Of a stretch of DNA of 64,000 nucleotides, positions 1 to 8,378 are shown in pieces; positions within the stretch are counted from its first letter, which is position 1, and the number at the start of each line of letters is the position of its first letter. The position numbers and the translations under genes are program-made. Under the pieces are notes generated by a model that saw nothing but the letters and a program-made list of their open reading frames with translations, ran no database searches and was not told the DNA's origin. Source of the stretch: Paraburkholderia fungorum (GTDB lineage: Bacteria; Pseudomonadota; Gammaproteobacteria; Burkholderiales; Burkholderiaceae); assembly GCF_003610895.1 (NCBI RefSeq), contig NZ_MCAS01000027.1, positions 32,000 through 95,999 on the forward strand. The letters are read 5' to 3'.

Positions 1-1010
1 ATGGCCGCTTGCAGTTCGGCGCGGACCTCGACCTGCACTTTCGCACGCTGATCGGTGCAGGCAGCAACCCGAATGTCGCGGCGGTCGTCGTGATCGGAAT
101 CGAGGAGGGCTGGACCAAGCGCGTGGTCGATGGCATCGCGGCGTCGGGCAAGCCGGTCATGGGCTTCGGGATTGAACTGCATGGCGACCACGACACGATC
201 ATGCGCGCGTCGAAAGCAGCGAAGGAGATGGTGCAATATGCGACCTCGCTGGAGCGCGAGGAATGTCCGCTGAGCGACCTGTGGGTGTCGACCAAATGCG
301 GCGAGTCGGATACCACCTCCGGTTGCGGCGCGAACCCCACTGTCGGCAATGCGTTCGACAAACTGTACGGCTTCGGCACCACGCTCGTGTTCGGCGAGAC
401 CTCGGAGTTGACGGGCGGCGAGCAGATCGTTGCTGCGCGCTGCGCGAACGACGGCGTGCGCGAGCGCTTCCAGTTGATGTTCGATCGCTACCAGGACATG
501 ATCAATCGCTGGAAAACCGACGACCTCTCCGAGTCGCAGCCAACCAAGGGCAACATCGCGGGCGGCCTCACGACCATCGAGGAAAAGGCGCTTGGCAACA
601 TCCAGAAGATCGGCAAGAAGTGCATGGTCGACGGCGTGCTCGACAAGGCCGAAACGCCGACGCATCCGGGCCTCTGGTTCATGGATTCGTCGTCCGCCGC
701 GGCCGAGATGGTCACGCTGTGCGCGGCCTCGGGTTTCGCGGTGCATTTTTTCCCCACGGGGCAGGGCAACGTGATCGGCAACGCGATCGTGCCGGTGATC
801 AAGATTTGCGCGAACCCACGCACCGTGCGCACGATGAGTGAGCATATCGACGTGGACGTGTCCGGCATCCTGCAACGCGAGCAGAACCTCGACCAGTCCG
901 GCGACCGCCTGCTCGAATGCATGCTCGCCACGGCGAACGGCCGCTGGACCTCGGCGGAAACGCTCGGCCATCGTGAGTTCGTGCTGACGCGGCTGTTCGA
1001 AAGCGCCTGA
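1..1010 (+). CDS. suyB: (R)-sulfolactate sulfo-lyase large subunit, SuyB-like (UxaA/altronate dehydratase family), 5'-truncated by window edge
   Basis: The open frame runs in from the left edge (first full codon at 3), so the N-terminus and any suyA lie outside. About 335 residues are visible, against roughly 390 expected. The segment TKGNIAGGLTTIEEKALGNI and the later PTGQGNVIGN block are typical of the C-terminal domain of the UxaA family (altronate and galactarate dehydratases, SuyB). SuyAB cleaves (R)-3-sulfolactate to pyruvate and sulfite in the cytoplasm. The choice of SuyB over altronate dehydratase rests on an overall resemblance recalled from memory and on context: a ComC-like dehydrogenase two genes downstream and taurine, isethionate and sulfoacetate genes further on. 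Altronate or another sugar-acid dehydratase remains possible. Confidence 0.72.
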   Translation, partial: GRLQFGADLDLHFRTLIGAGSNPNVAAVVVIGIEEGWTKRVVDGIAASGKPVMGFGIELHGDHDTIMRASKAAKEMVQYATSLEREECPLSDLWVSTKCGESDTTSGCGANPTVGNAFDKLYGFGTTLVFGETSELTGGEQIVAARCANDGVRERFQLMFDRYQDMINRWKTDDLSESQPTKGNIAGGLTTIEEKALGNIQKIGKKCMVDGVLDKAETPTHPGLWFMDSSSAAAEMVTLCAASGFAVHFFPTGQGNVIGNAIVPVIKICANPRTVRTMSEHIDVDVSGILQREQNLDQSGDRLLECMLATANGRWTSAETLGHREFVLTRLFESA

Positions 1011-1197
1011 TACGTCTGGTAGGCCTGATAGGCCTGATAAACCGCAAGCACCCAAGCAACACCGCGTCACCGATAGCAGCAGGGAGAACGAAGTCCCCGT
1101 CCGGTGCGCGCCGGCACGACACCGCTCGACGAAGCGGTGCGTGCCTTACGGCGCGCCCGTCTATCTTCTGGCAGCAGCGAGTGGAGGAGACACCATC

Positions 1198-2535
1198 TTG
1201 CGCGTGCTCAAGCATCTCTATGTGCAGGTCCTGATCGGACTTGCGGCCGGCATTCTGGTCGGTCATTTCGCGCCGTCGCTCGGCGTTCAGTTCAAGCCGC
1301 TCGGCGACACTTTTATCCGCCTGATCAAGATGCTGATCACGCTCCTGATCTTCTGCACGGTGTCGGTTGGCATCGCGCGCATGGAGAACCTGAAGCAGGT
1401 CGGGCGCGTGGGCTTCAAGACAATCCTTTATTTCGAAGTCGTCACGACGATCGCGCTCGTCATCGGCCTGGTGATCGCGAACCTCGTGCATCCGGGCGCG
1501 GGTCTGAACATCGACCCCGCAACACTCGATGCGAGCGGCGTGACGCGCTTTGTCAGCGAGGCACATACGCAGGCGCAGACGAGCTTCCTCGATCAGATCG
1601 TGCCGAATTCGGTCGTCGGCGCGTTCGCGCGCGGGGATCTGTTGCAGGTGCTGCTCTTTTCGGTGTTGTTCGGGATCGCGTTGTCGATCATGTCCGGGCG
1701 CAGCCGGATTCTTCAGCGCGGCATCGAGCAGTTCGGTGACGTGTTGATGCGCATCGTCGAGATGATCATGCGGCTCGCGCCGCTCGGCGCTTTCGGTGCG
1801 ATTGCATTCACGGTGGGCAAGTACGGCATCGCGAGTCTCCAGCAGCTCGGCCTGCTGATCCTGTGCTTCTACATTACGAGCATCCTGTTTGTCGTGATCG
1901 TGCTGGGTACGGCCTGCCGCTGGGCGGGCGTGGGGCTGTGGCCGCTCCTCAAATACCTGCGTGAAGAGTTGCTGATCGTGCTCGGCACCTCGACCACCGA
2001 ATCCGTGTTGCCGCGCCTGATGGAAAAACTGGAGCGGCTCGGCTGTCCGAAGTCGGTCGTCGGTCTCGTGCTGCCGACCGGCTATTCCTTCAACCTGGAT
2101 GGCGCCGCCATCTACCTCACGATGACCTCGCTCTTCATCGCGCAGGCGACCAACACGCACCTCACGCTGATGCAGCAGATCGGACTGCTTGCGATCCTGA
2201 TGCTGACGTCGAAGGGCGGGGCGGGCGTTGCTGGAGCGGCGCTGGTTGCGCTGACGGCGACACTGTCGACGCACAACATCATTCCGGTGGCGGGCATCAC
2301 GCTTATCATCGGCATCGACCGCGTGCTGAACGAAGTGCGCGCTATCGTGAACATGATAGGTAACGCGGTGGCGACGTTAGTCGTCGCGCGCTGGGAAGGC
2401 GTGTTCGATGTCGAGACGGCGCGCGCGGTACTGGCCTCGCCGCGTAACAAGGAGCCGCAGGCAACGACGGCTGAAGTGGACGGCGGGATGATGCCGCTGT
2501 CTTCGCGTCAGGCAATACGCGAGGGTCACAAATGA
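1198..2535 (+). CDS. DctA-family dicarboxylate/amino acid:cation symporter (possible sulfolactate carrier)
   Basis: This is a 445-residue protein of the DAACS family. Family signatures are clear: TTESVLPRLMEKLE and GYSFNLDGAAIYLT in the C-terminal half, with eight or more hydrophobic segments. The frame is open from 1141, but a TTG at 1198 is chosen because GGAGGAGA lies 7 bases before it and the product then starts with the usual first helix. The stop overlaps the start of the next gene by four bases, so the two are translationally coupled. Known members import C4-dicarboxylates or glutamate with protons or sodium. Between SuyB-like and ComC-like genes, 3-sulfolactate is a reasonable but untested substrate. 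It has the same charge pattern as malate. Confidence 0.85.
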   Translation: MRVLKHLYVQVLIGLAAGILVGHFAPSLGVQFKPLGDTFIRLIKMLITLLIFCTVSVGIARMENLKQVGRVGFKTILYFEVVTTIALVIGLVIANLVHPGAGLNIDPATLDASGVTRFVSEAHTQAQTSFLDQIVPNSVVGAFARGDLLQVLLFSVLFGIALSIMSGRSRILQRGIEQFGDVLMRIVEMIMRLAPLGAFGAIAFTVGKYGIASLQQLGLLILCFYITSILFVVIVLGTACRWAGVGLWPLLKYLREELLIVLGTSTTESVLPRLMEKLERLGCPKSVVGLVLPTGYSFNLDGAAIYLTMTSLFIAQATNTHLTLMQQIGLLAILMLTSKGGAGVAGAALVALTATLSTHNIIPVAGITLIIGIDRVLNEVRAIVNMIGNAVATLVVARWEGVFDVETARAVLASPRNKEPQATTAEVDGGMMPLSSRQAIREGHK

Positions 2536-3557
2536 GCGATCCGGACCTGCGATACGTTCAGGCGGGCAAACTGACCGAACTGGCTCGCGCAGCCTTGCTC
2601 GGGGCGGGAGCAACACCTGTGACCGCCGACGCTGCCGCACGCGCGCTCGTCTACGCGGACACCCACGGACTCGCGTCGCACGGCGTTGCGCGCCTGCCGA
2701 TGTACCTCGCGCAACTGCGCAACGGCCGGGTCGATCCGGCGGCTGTGCCGGGCATCGTACGGGACAAGGGCGCGGCCTTTCTGATCGATGCCGCCGACGG
2801 CCTCGCGTTCGCGGCCTGCGAGCTGGCCATTGCGACCGGCATCGAACGTGCGCGGCAGTTCGGTACGGCAGCGGCCAGCGTCGTGCGCAGTCATCATTTT
2901 GGCGCGGGGGCGTATCACCTCGAAGCGATCGGCGCGGCCGGGCTCGTCGGGCTCGCATTCAGCAACGCGCCTGCGTCGATGCCGGCCTGGGGCGGCAAGA
3001 AACCGCTCTTCGGCACGAACCCGATTGCTGCGGTCTTTCCTCGTTCGAAGGGGCGGCCGCTCACTATCGACCTGTCGTTATCGCAGGTAGCGCGCGGCAA
3101 GATCATGGTGGCGGCGCGGGACGGCAAGCCGATCCCGCAGGGTTGGGCGACGACCGCGGACGGCCAGCCGACCACCAATGCGCAGGCCGCGCTCGACGGC
3201 ATGATGCTGCCGTTCGGCGGCGCCAAGGGCGCGATGCTTGCGCTGATGGTCGAACTGTTGGCGGCAGCGCTATCGGGCGCGCAATTCGGCGCGGAAGCGG
3301 GATCGTTTCTGACCGCCGAGGGCGCGCGTTCGCGCGTCGGACATCTCTTCTGGATCATCGACCCGGCTGCCTTGGCGGGCACCGCGATCTACGAGGCGCG
3401 GCTCGAGACGTTGATCGAGCTGATGCTCGCGGACGACGGCGTACGTCTGCCGGGTTATCGGCGAGACGAGGTGGCCGCGCTCGCCGCGCGTGAGGGCATT
3501 GGCATACCGGCGGCGCTGCTTGCGCAACTGGAGGTGCTTGCCGCAGCCGCAGGGTAA
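2532..3557 (+). CDS. comC: ComC-like (R)-sulfolactate dehydrogenase (malate/L-lactate dehydrogenase, LDH2 family)
   Basis: 341 residues, the usual length of the LDH2/MDG2 NAD(P)-dependent oxidoreductase family (ComC, YlbC/AllD, YiaK). Typical segments are DTHGLASHGVARLP near residue 43, SHHFGAGAYHLEAIG near 120, and PLFGTNPIAAVFP near 156. In bacteria that use racemic sulfolactate, ComC reduces sulfopyruvate to (R)-sulfolactate, the substrate of SuyAB. The partner (S)-sulfolactate dehydrogenase SlcC is not seen here. The start overlaps the symporter stop (ATGA). The assignment to sulfolactate comes from the suyB neighbour. By sequence alone it could act on malate, lactate or ureidoglycolate. 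Confidence 0.72.
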   Translation: MSDPDLRYVQAGKLTELARAALLGAGATPVTADAAARALVYADTHGLASHGVARLPMYLAQLRNGRVDPAAVPGIVRDKGAAFLIDAADGLAFAACELAIATGIERARQFGTAAASVVRSHHFGAGAYHLEAIGAAGLVGLAFSNAPASMPAWGGKKPLFGTNPIAAVFPRSKGRPLTIDLSLSQVARGKIMVAARDGKPIPQGWATTADGQPTTNAQAALDGMMLPFGGAKGAMLALMVELLAAALSGAQFGAEAGSFLTAEGARSRVGHLFWIIDPAALAGTAIYEARLETLIELMLADDGVRLPGYRRDEVAALAAREGIGIPAALLAQLEVLAAAAG

Positions 3558-3595
3558 ACTGATGCTTCCGTAACGAAGCCGACAGTCTGACCAGC

Positions 3596-4675
3596 ATGCC
3601 GAACGATCCAGCTTCCCAGCCAGCCGAAGACCCGCAACACGGTGCCCTGAAACAGGGGATATTTCTGCACACGGGCTGGCGCAGCGCGGGAACGTGGATC
3701 TGGTCGCGCCTGCGCGCGCTCGATTCCGTGACCGGATTCTACGAGCCGTTCAGCAATGTGCTCGCCGATCTGAGCCTCGCCGACGTTTCGGCATCCCGTC
3801 CTACTCTGACTTCCGGGCATCCTCCGCTCGCCGCGCCGTACTTCGAAGAGTACCGGCCGTTTCTGCAGGAGGGCGCGCGCGGCGTAGCCGGATACAGGAA
3901 GCGCTTCGGCACCGATCGTTTCGCACCTGCGCCCGACGCTGAATTTTCCGCGTTGCAGGCCTATTTGACTCAACTGTGCGAATACACGGCCGAGCAAGGC
4001 AGCGTACCTGTCTTCAAGTTTTGCCGCTCGTCGGGCCGGCTGCCGTGGCTTAAGCGCGCCTTCCCGCAAGTCATGCATGCCGCCGTGCTGCGAAATCCCG
4101 CATCGCAGTTTGCCTCGGGATGGCTGCTCAATCAGCAATGGAACAATCCGTTCTTTGTGGCCGCACCGTTTCGCGTGCTGGGTCTGAATCAGTCGGAGCC
4201 GCTGGTCCGGCAGGCCATCGAGATCTGCGGCGTGAGCCTGCCGCCCGTTGCACCGGCTTCGGATGATGCCTACGCCATGGCGTGCGAGCAGTATGCACGC
4301 ACGGCGGAGGGCAACAACGCCTATCGGGCGTTTGTCGCGCTATGGATTCTCTGCGCGTTGCGGATGGCGGATGGCGTCGATCTGATGATCGACATCGACC
4401 GCCTGGGGCAGTCGCGCGACTACGCAGCCGGGCTGCGCGCCGGATTTCTGGCCCGGAGCGGCTTGTCGCCCGATTTCAGCAACGCGCGCGATCTGGTCGA
4501 GGAAACGCGTCGCAGCGCGGCGCGCATGACCGGGATCGACGGCCGGTCGATGCGGGCGGTCCATTCCGCGGCGCTGAAGTTCCTCAAGACGCAAGGCGGC
4601 GCCGACGCGGATCTCGTCGAACTCATTCGCGAGAAGATGGTGCTGGCCAACGAATTGACCGAGCAATGGCGCTGA
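3596..4675 (+). CDS. Sulfotransferase-like P-loop protein
   Basis: 359 residues. The N-terminus holds a hydrophobic strand and a degenerate phosphosulfate-binding loop, GIFLHTGWRSAGTWIWSRL (about residues 22-40), which resembles the PRSGTT(W) loop of sulfotransferases. A later LRNPASQFASGW segment (near residue 165) resembles the 3'-phosphate loop RDPrdxxxS. These two motifs suggest PAPS-type sulfotransferase fold, but the loop has Gly-Trp-Arg in place of Pro-Arg, so activity is uncertain. It starts 38 bases after the comC-like gene on the same strand and may be co-transcribed. No acceptor substrate can be named. Confidence 0.6.
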   Translation: MPNDPASQPAEDPQHGALKQGIFLHTGWRSAGTWIWSRLRALDSVTGFYEPFSNVLADLSLADVSASRPTLTSGHPPLAAPYFEEYRPFLQEGARGVAGYRKRFGTDRFAPAPDAEFSALQAYLTQLCEYTAEQGSVPVFKFCRSSGRLPWLKRAFPQVMHAAVLRNPASQFASGWLLNQQWNNPFFVAAPFRVLGLNQSEPLVRQAIEICGVSLPPVAPASDDAYAMACEQYARTAEGNNAYRAFVALWILCALRMADGVDLMIDIDRLGQSRDYAAGLRAGFLARSGLSPDFSNARDLVEETRRSAARMTGIDGRSMRAVHSAALKFLKTQGGADADLVELIREKMVLANELTEQWR

Positions 4676-5048
4676 GTGTTCGATATGAACGCGGCGACGG
4701 CGACGCGAATCGTCGCGTACGGGCGCACAACCTGACGGCGCCGCGCCGCACGGGGCTGTGTCTACCCGCATAGCGCCCGTTTCCTATCCTTCTCTGACTT
4801 CGCCTGCCAATACAGTTGCCGCGCAAAAAACAATACAGTGAGGCGCGGTTTTATTGTGCTGTATCGGGAATATGACCGGCACCGTCGATACAGTTTGCAG
4901 GTCCTGATGGAGCCTGCCGACGAGCTGGGGACCGCCTGGCGGACGCCCCCGGCGTTTCGCCGCTCGTATGCCGCGCGACGTAGCCTGATCTTTTTGCTTA
5001 TGGCCCAGTGGTCCACGCTTGCGGCCTATTCCGAACAGAGGTAACGAA
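4676..5048. other. Intergenic region upstream of mmsA
   Basis: No convincing gene. A 68-codon frame at 4838-5044 has no ribosome-binding site and no recognisable domain. The region holds four ATACAG elements (listed separately) and probably the mmsA promoter. Confidence 0.5.
4809..4894. promoter_or_regulatory. Cluster of ATACAG elements upstream of mmsA
   Basis: AATACAGT occurs at 4809-4816 and again at 4832-4839, exactly 23 bases apart on the same strand. An inverted copy CTGTAT is at 4859-4864 and a further ATACAGT at 4888-4894. Direct repeats about two helical turns apart are common for MocR/GntR regulators. The cognate regulator is not identified. Confidence 0.4.
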
Positions 5049-6572
5049 ATGAATGCAGTGAACGAACAAGCGAAGTTGTCGGTGCAGCAATTGGGCCATT
5101 ACATCAGCGGTGCGCCGGTTGCGGCGACCAGCGGCCGCTTCAAGGACGTATTCAATCCCGCCACCGGCCAGGTGACCGGCTCGGTCGCGCTGGCGTCGGT
5201 CGAGGAAGTGGACGCGGCGGTCAAGGCCGCGAAGGCCGCCTTTCCCGCCTGGAGCGAAACGGCGCCGATCAAGCGCGCCCGCATTCTGTTCAAGTTCAAG
5301 GAACTGCTGAACCGGCACCACGACGAACTCGCCATGCTGATCACGCGCGAACACGGCAAGGTGTTCACGGACGCGCAAGGCGAAGTGGTGCGTGGTATCG
5401 AAGTGGTCGAGTTCGCCTGCGGCATTCCGAACCTGCTGAAGACCGATTTCACCGACCAGATCGGCGGTGGCATCGACAACTGGAATCTGCGTCAGGCGCT
5501 GGGCGTGGTGGCGGGGATCACGCCGTTCAATTTCCCGGTGATGGTGCCGATGTGGATGTTCCCGGTGGCGCTGGCCTGCGGCAACACGTTCGTGCTGAAG
5601 CCTTCGGAACGTGACCCGTCGGCGGCGTTGCGCATTGCCGAATTGCTGAAGGAAGCCGGTCTGCCGGACGGCGTGTTCAACGTCGTGAACGGCGACAAGG
5701 TGGCGGTGGACGCGCTGATCGAACACCCGGACGTCGCGGCGCTGTCTTTCGTCGGGTCCACGCCGATTGCCGAATACATCTATACGGAAGCGTCGAAGCG
5801 CGGCAAGCGTGTGCAGGCGCTCGGCGGTGCGAAGAATCATCTGGTGGTGATGCCGGACGCCGATCTGGACCAGGCGGTCGACGCCCTGATCGGCGCCGCT
5901 TACGGTTCGGCGGGCGAGCGCTGCATGGCGATCTCGGTCGCGGTGGCGGTCGGCAATGTCGCCGACGAACTGATTGAGCGCCTCGTGCCGCGCGTGAAGT
6001 CGCTGGTGATCAAGAACGGCGAGCACCTCGACGCCGAAATGGGTCCCCTGGTTACCTCCGAACATAAGGCCAAGGTGGCCGGTTATATCGATTCGGGCGT
6101 GGCGGAAGGCGCGCAGCTGATCGTCGATGGGCGCGCTCATCCGGTGGCGAAGGAAGACGGTTTCTTCATCGGCGGCACGCTGTTCGACCAGGTCGGCACG
6201 CAGATGAAGATCTACAAGGAAGAAATCTTCGGCCCGGTGCTGGCGGTGGTTCGTGTGCCCGATTTCGCGAGCGCGGTTGAACTGATCAACGCGCATGAGT
6301 TCGGCAATGGCGTGTCGCTCTTCACGTCGGATGGCGGCGTGGCGCGCGCGTTCGGCCGGCAGATTCAGGTGGGCATGGTCGGCATCAACGTACCGATTCC
6401 GGTGCCGATGGCATGGCACTCGTTTGGCGGCTGGAAGCGTTCGCTGTTCGGCGATCACCATGCGTACGGCGAGGAAGGCGTGCGGTTCTACACGCGCTAT
6501 AAGAGCATCATGCAGCGCTGGCCGGATAGTATCGCGAAGGGTGCGGAGTTTACGATGCCGGTTGCGAAGTAG
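5049..6572 (+). CDS. mmsA: CoA-acylating methylmalonate-semialdehyde dehydrogenase
   Basis: 507 residues, the normal size of MmsA. The ALDH catalytic cysteine lies in GSAGERCMAIS at about residue 292, and the NAD-binding and C-terminal SFGGWKRSLFGDHHAYG blocks match the CoA-dependent MmsA/IolA branch. The enzyme converts (methyl)malonate semialdehyde with CoA and NAD to propionyl- or acetyl-CoA in valine, beta-alanine or inositol breakdown. The start at 5049 is preferred over the longer frame from 5019 because AGAGGT ends 6 bases upstream. It is followed by a strong terminator and preceded by a repeat-rich regulatory region, so it seems monocistronic. Confidence 0.9.
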   Translation: MNAVNEQAKLSVQQLGHYISGAPVAATSGRFKDVFNPATGQVTGSVALASVEEVDAAVKAAKAAFPAWSETAPIKRARILFKFKELLNRHHDELAMLITREHGKVFTDAQGEVVRGIEVVEFACGIPNLLKTDFTDQIGGGIDNWNLRQALGVVAGITPFNFPVMVPMWMFPVALACGNTFVLKPSERDPSAALRIAELLKEAGLPDGVFNVVNGDKVAVDALIEHPDVAALSFVGSTPIAEYIYTEASKRGKRVQALGGAKNHLVVMPDADLDQAVDALIGAAYGSAGERCMAISVAVAVGNVADELIERLVPRVKSLVIKNGEHLDAEMGPLVTSEHKAKVAGYIDSGVAEGAQLIVDGRAHPVAKEDGFFIGGTLFDQVGTQMKIYKEEIFGPVLAVVRVPDFASAVELINAHEFGNGVSLFTSDGGVARAFGRQIQVGMVGINVPIPVPMAWHSFGGWKRSLFGDHHAYGEEGVRFYTRYKSIMQRWPDSIAKGAEFTMPVAK

Positions 6573-6596
6573 GCAACCGGGCAATATTGCAGCGAT

Positions 6597-6631
6597 AAAA
6601 ACCGCGCCTGATCTCAGGCGCGGTTTTTTTA
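6597..6631. terminator. Bidirectional rho-independent terminator (mmsA / glutamine synthetase)
   Basis: The arms AACCGCGCCTGA and TCAGGCGCGGTT form a near-perfect stem with a very short loop, with A-rich sequence before it and seven T after it. It sits between the convergent mmsA and puuA-like genes and can serve both strands. Confidence 0.88.
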
Positions 6632-6645
6632 TTTGAGGGCCGCAA

Positions 6646-8010
6646 TCAGGCCTGGTTCAGGTACCAGCGCCAGTCCTGTTCACCGACTTCGCCCATGAAC
6701 TGCCGGTATTCGGCGCGCTTGATCGCCATGAACACCTTGAGGAACTTCGCGCCGAATACGTCCTTCGCCCAGTCCGATTGTTCGAGCGCGTTCAACGCAC
6801 TGAGCCAGTCGGTCGGCAGCAGGGTGGTGGCCTGTGCATAGCCGTTACCTTCGATCGGCGCCCCCGGATCGAGGCGTTCGCGAATACCGTGATGCGAGGC
6901 GGCGAGAATCGCGGCCGCTGCCAGATACGGATTTGCATCGGCGCCACATACACGATGTTCGACGTGCCGGCTCGGCGCCGGACCGCCTGGCACGCGCAGG
7001 CTGACGGTGCGGTTGTCGACGCCCCATGTCGGCGTGAGCGGCGCGTAGCTGTTTGCCTGGAAGCGGCGGTACGAATTCGCGTTCGGGCAGAACATCAGCA
7101 TCGAAGCGAGCAGGCCGTGCAGCATGCCACCCACCGCATGGCGCAGCAACGGCGTGCCGGCTTTGTCTTCGGCAGCGAACAGATTGTCGCCGGCCTGATT
7201 GGCGAGGCTCACGTGCATGTGCATGCCCGAGCCGGCGATATCCGCGAACGGCTTCGCCATGAAACACGCGTTCATGCCGTGCGCGTTGGCCACGCCCTTG
7301 ACCACGCGCTTATAACGCACGGCATGATCCATGGCTTCGAGTGCGGGACCGTGTTCGAGCGTGATCTCGACCTGGCCGGGTGCGTACTCGGAAATCGCCG
7401 TGCGTACCGGGATGTTTTGCTCACGGCAGGCGTCATACAGGTCCTTCAGAAACGGCTCGATCTGTTCGAGTTCACGCAGACCGTACACCTGAGTGGTGCG
7501 CGGGCGTCGGCCGTCGGTATCGAGCGCGGGTTGCGGACGGCCTTGCGCATCGAGTTTGGCGTCGAGCAGGTAGAACTCGAGTTCGCACGCCATCACCGGA
7601 TAGAAACCTTCCGCTTGCAAACCGTCGACGATGCGCGCGAGCAATTGCCGGGGATCGGCGACGCCGGCGGGCAGGCCTTCTTCGGGATGCATCTGCACCT
7701 GCACGGCAGCGGTCGGCATCTTGCGCCATGGCAAGCGCACGAGGCTGCCCGGCAGCGGATACGCACGGCAGTCGATGTCGCCGACGTCCCAGACGAGACC
7801 GCTATCTTCGGTGTCGTCGCCGTTGATCGTCAGGTTCATGATCGCGCTCGGCAGTGGCCGGCCGCTGCGGTACACGGCCAGTAACTCCTCGCGATGCAGC
7901 AGCTTGCCGCGTGGCACGCCGGCGGCGTCGACGATAAAGAGTTCGAATAGGTCGATGTCGGGATGCTGTTCGAGGAAAGTCAACGCTTCCTGTTCATGAG
8001 CGAATTGCAT
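6646..8010 (-). CDS. puuA: Glutamine synthetase family protein, gamma-glutamylputrescine synthetase-like
   Basis: 454 residues. The catalytic domain shows the GS signatures ACELEFYLLD (near residue 140), an AGSGMHMHVSL block with the glutamate/ammonia site, and NSYRRFQANSYAPLTPTWGVDNRTVSLRVP. The length, the short N-terminal beta-grasp domain and the C-terminal EVGEQDWRWYLNQA fit the PuuA group rather than housekeeping GlnA. PuuA ligates glutamate to putrescine or other amines using ATP. No other puu gene is adjacent, so the amine used here is unknown. An AGAGAGAA element precedes the ATG at 8010. Confidence 0.82.
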   Translation of the reverse strand: MQFAHEQEALTFLEQHPDIDLFELFIVDAAGVPRGKLLHREELLAVYRSGRPLPSAIMNLTINGDDTEDSGLVWDVGDIDCRAYPLPGSLVRLPWRKMPTAAVQVQMHPEEGLPAGVADPRQLLARIVDGLQAEGFYPVMACELEFYLLDAKLDAQGRPQPALDTDGRRPRTTQVYGLRELEQIEPFLKDLYDACREQNIPVRTAISEYAPGQVEITLEHGPALEAMDHAVRYKRVVKGVANAHGMNACFMAKPFADIAGSGMHMHVSLANQAGDNLFAAEDKAGTPLLRHAVGGMLHGLLASMLMFCPNANSYRRFQANSYAPLTPTWGVDNRTVSLRVPGGPAPSRHVEHRVCGADANPYLAAAAILAASHHGIRERLDPGAPIEGNGYAQATTLLPTDWLSALNALEQSDWAKDVFGAKFLKVFMAIKRAEYRQFMGEVGEQDWRWYLNQA

Positions 8011-8378
8011 GTGGGTTCTCTCTGCGCGTTGGCGCGTGCGTTGCCCTGCGCATCAGTTGTGCGCAGCGGCGAAGAAAATCGGCGGGGCCGCGCGGATGGC
8101 GGCCTCGGATTCAGTTCAAACGGGTGGATGCAGAGAGAACAGCGGAGGGCGTGCGTGACGGCAATGCCAGATTGCCCAGAAAGCGAGGATCACGTTCAGC
8201 AGGGGATTGAGACGCGCCGTGGCGAGACGCGCGTGCGCGCACGCCGGATCGGCGTGGCGGCTGCGGCTTCGGCGGAATGACGACGCGGCGGGCTTCATGA
8301 TGCCGTTGAGTATAGCTGCGGGCGTGGCGCACCGCTCGATGAATTGAGCGGTTACGCCACCGCTTCTTACGCACCCCT
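8011..8378. other. Intergenic region between two minus-strand genes
   Basis: Probably holds the promoter of the glutamine synthetase gene near its right-hand start and the 3' end of the MFS operon. No supported gene. A hairpin at 8324-8360 is listed separately. Confidence 0.4.
8324..8360 (-). terminator. Possible terminator hairpin after the MFS gene
   Basis: GTGGCG...CCGCTC pairs with GAGCGG...CGCCAC around an 8-base loop, with small internal mismatches. There is no U-tract, so a rho-independent role is uncertain. Confidence 0.4.

Noticed and set aside
1021..1038. Tandem 9-bp repeat AGGCCTGAT after suyB
   Set aside because: Only two short copies with no symmetry; likely chance or slippage.
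799..2274. Long minus-strand open frame opposite the DctA-like gene
   Set aside because: It is rich in Arg, His and Gln with no domain. This is the usual antisense shadow in GC-rich DNA, while the plus-strand frame is a clear DctA homolog.
4838..5044. 68-codon plus-strand frame before mmsA
   Set aside because: No ribosome site and no domain. The region is better explained as promoter DNA with ATACAG repeats.
4998..6584. 528-codon minus-strand frame opposite mmsA
   Set aside because: Composition is typical of an antisense artefact, and the plus strand encodes a full ALDH.
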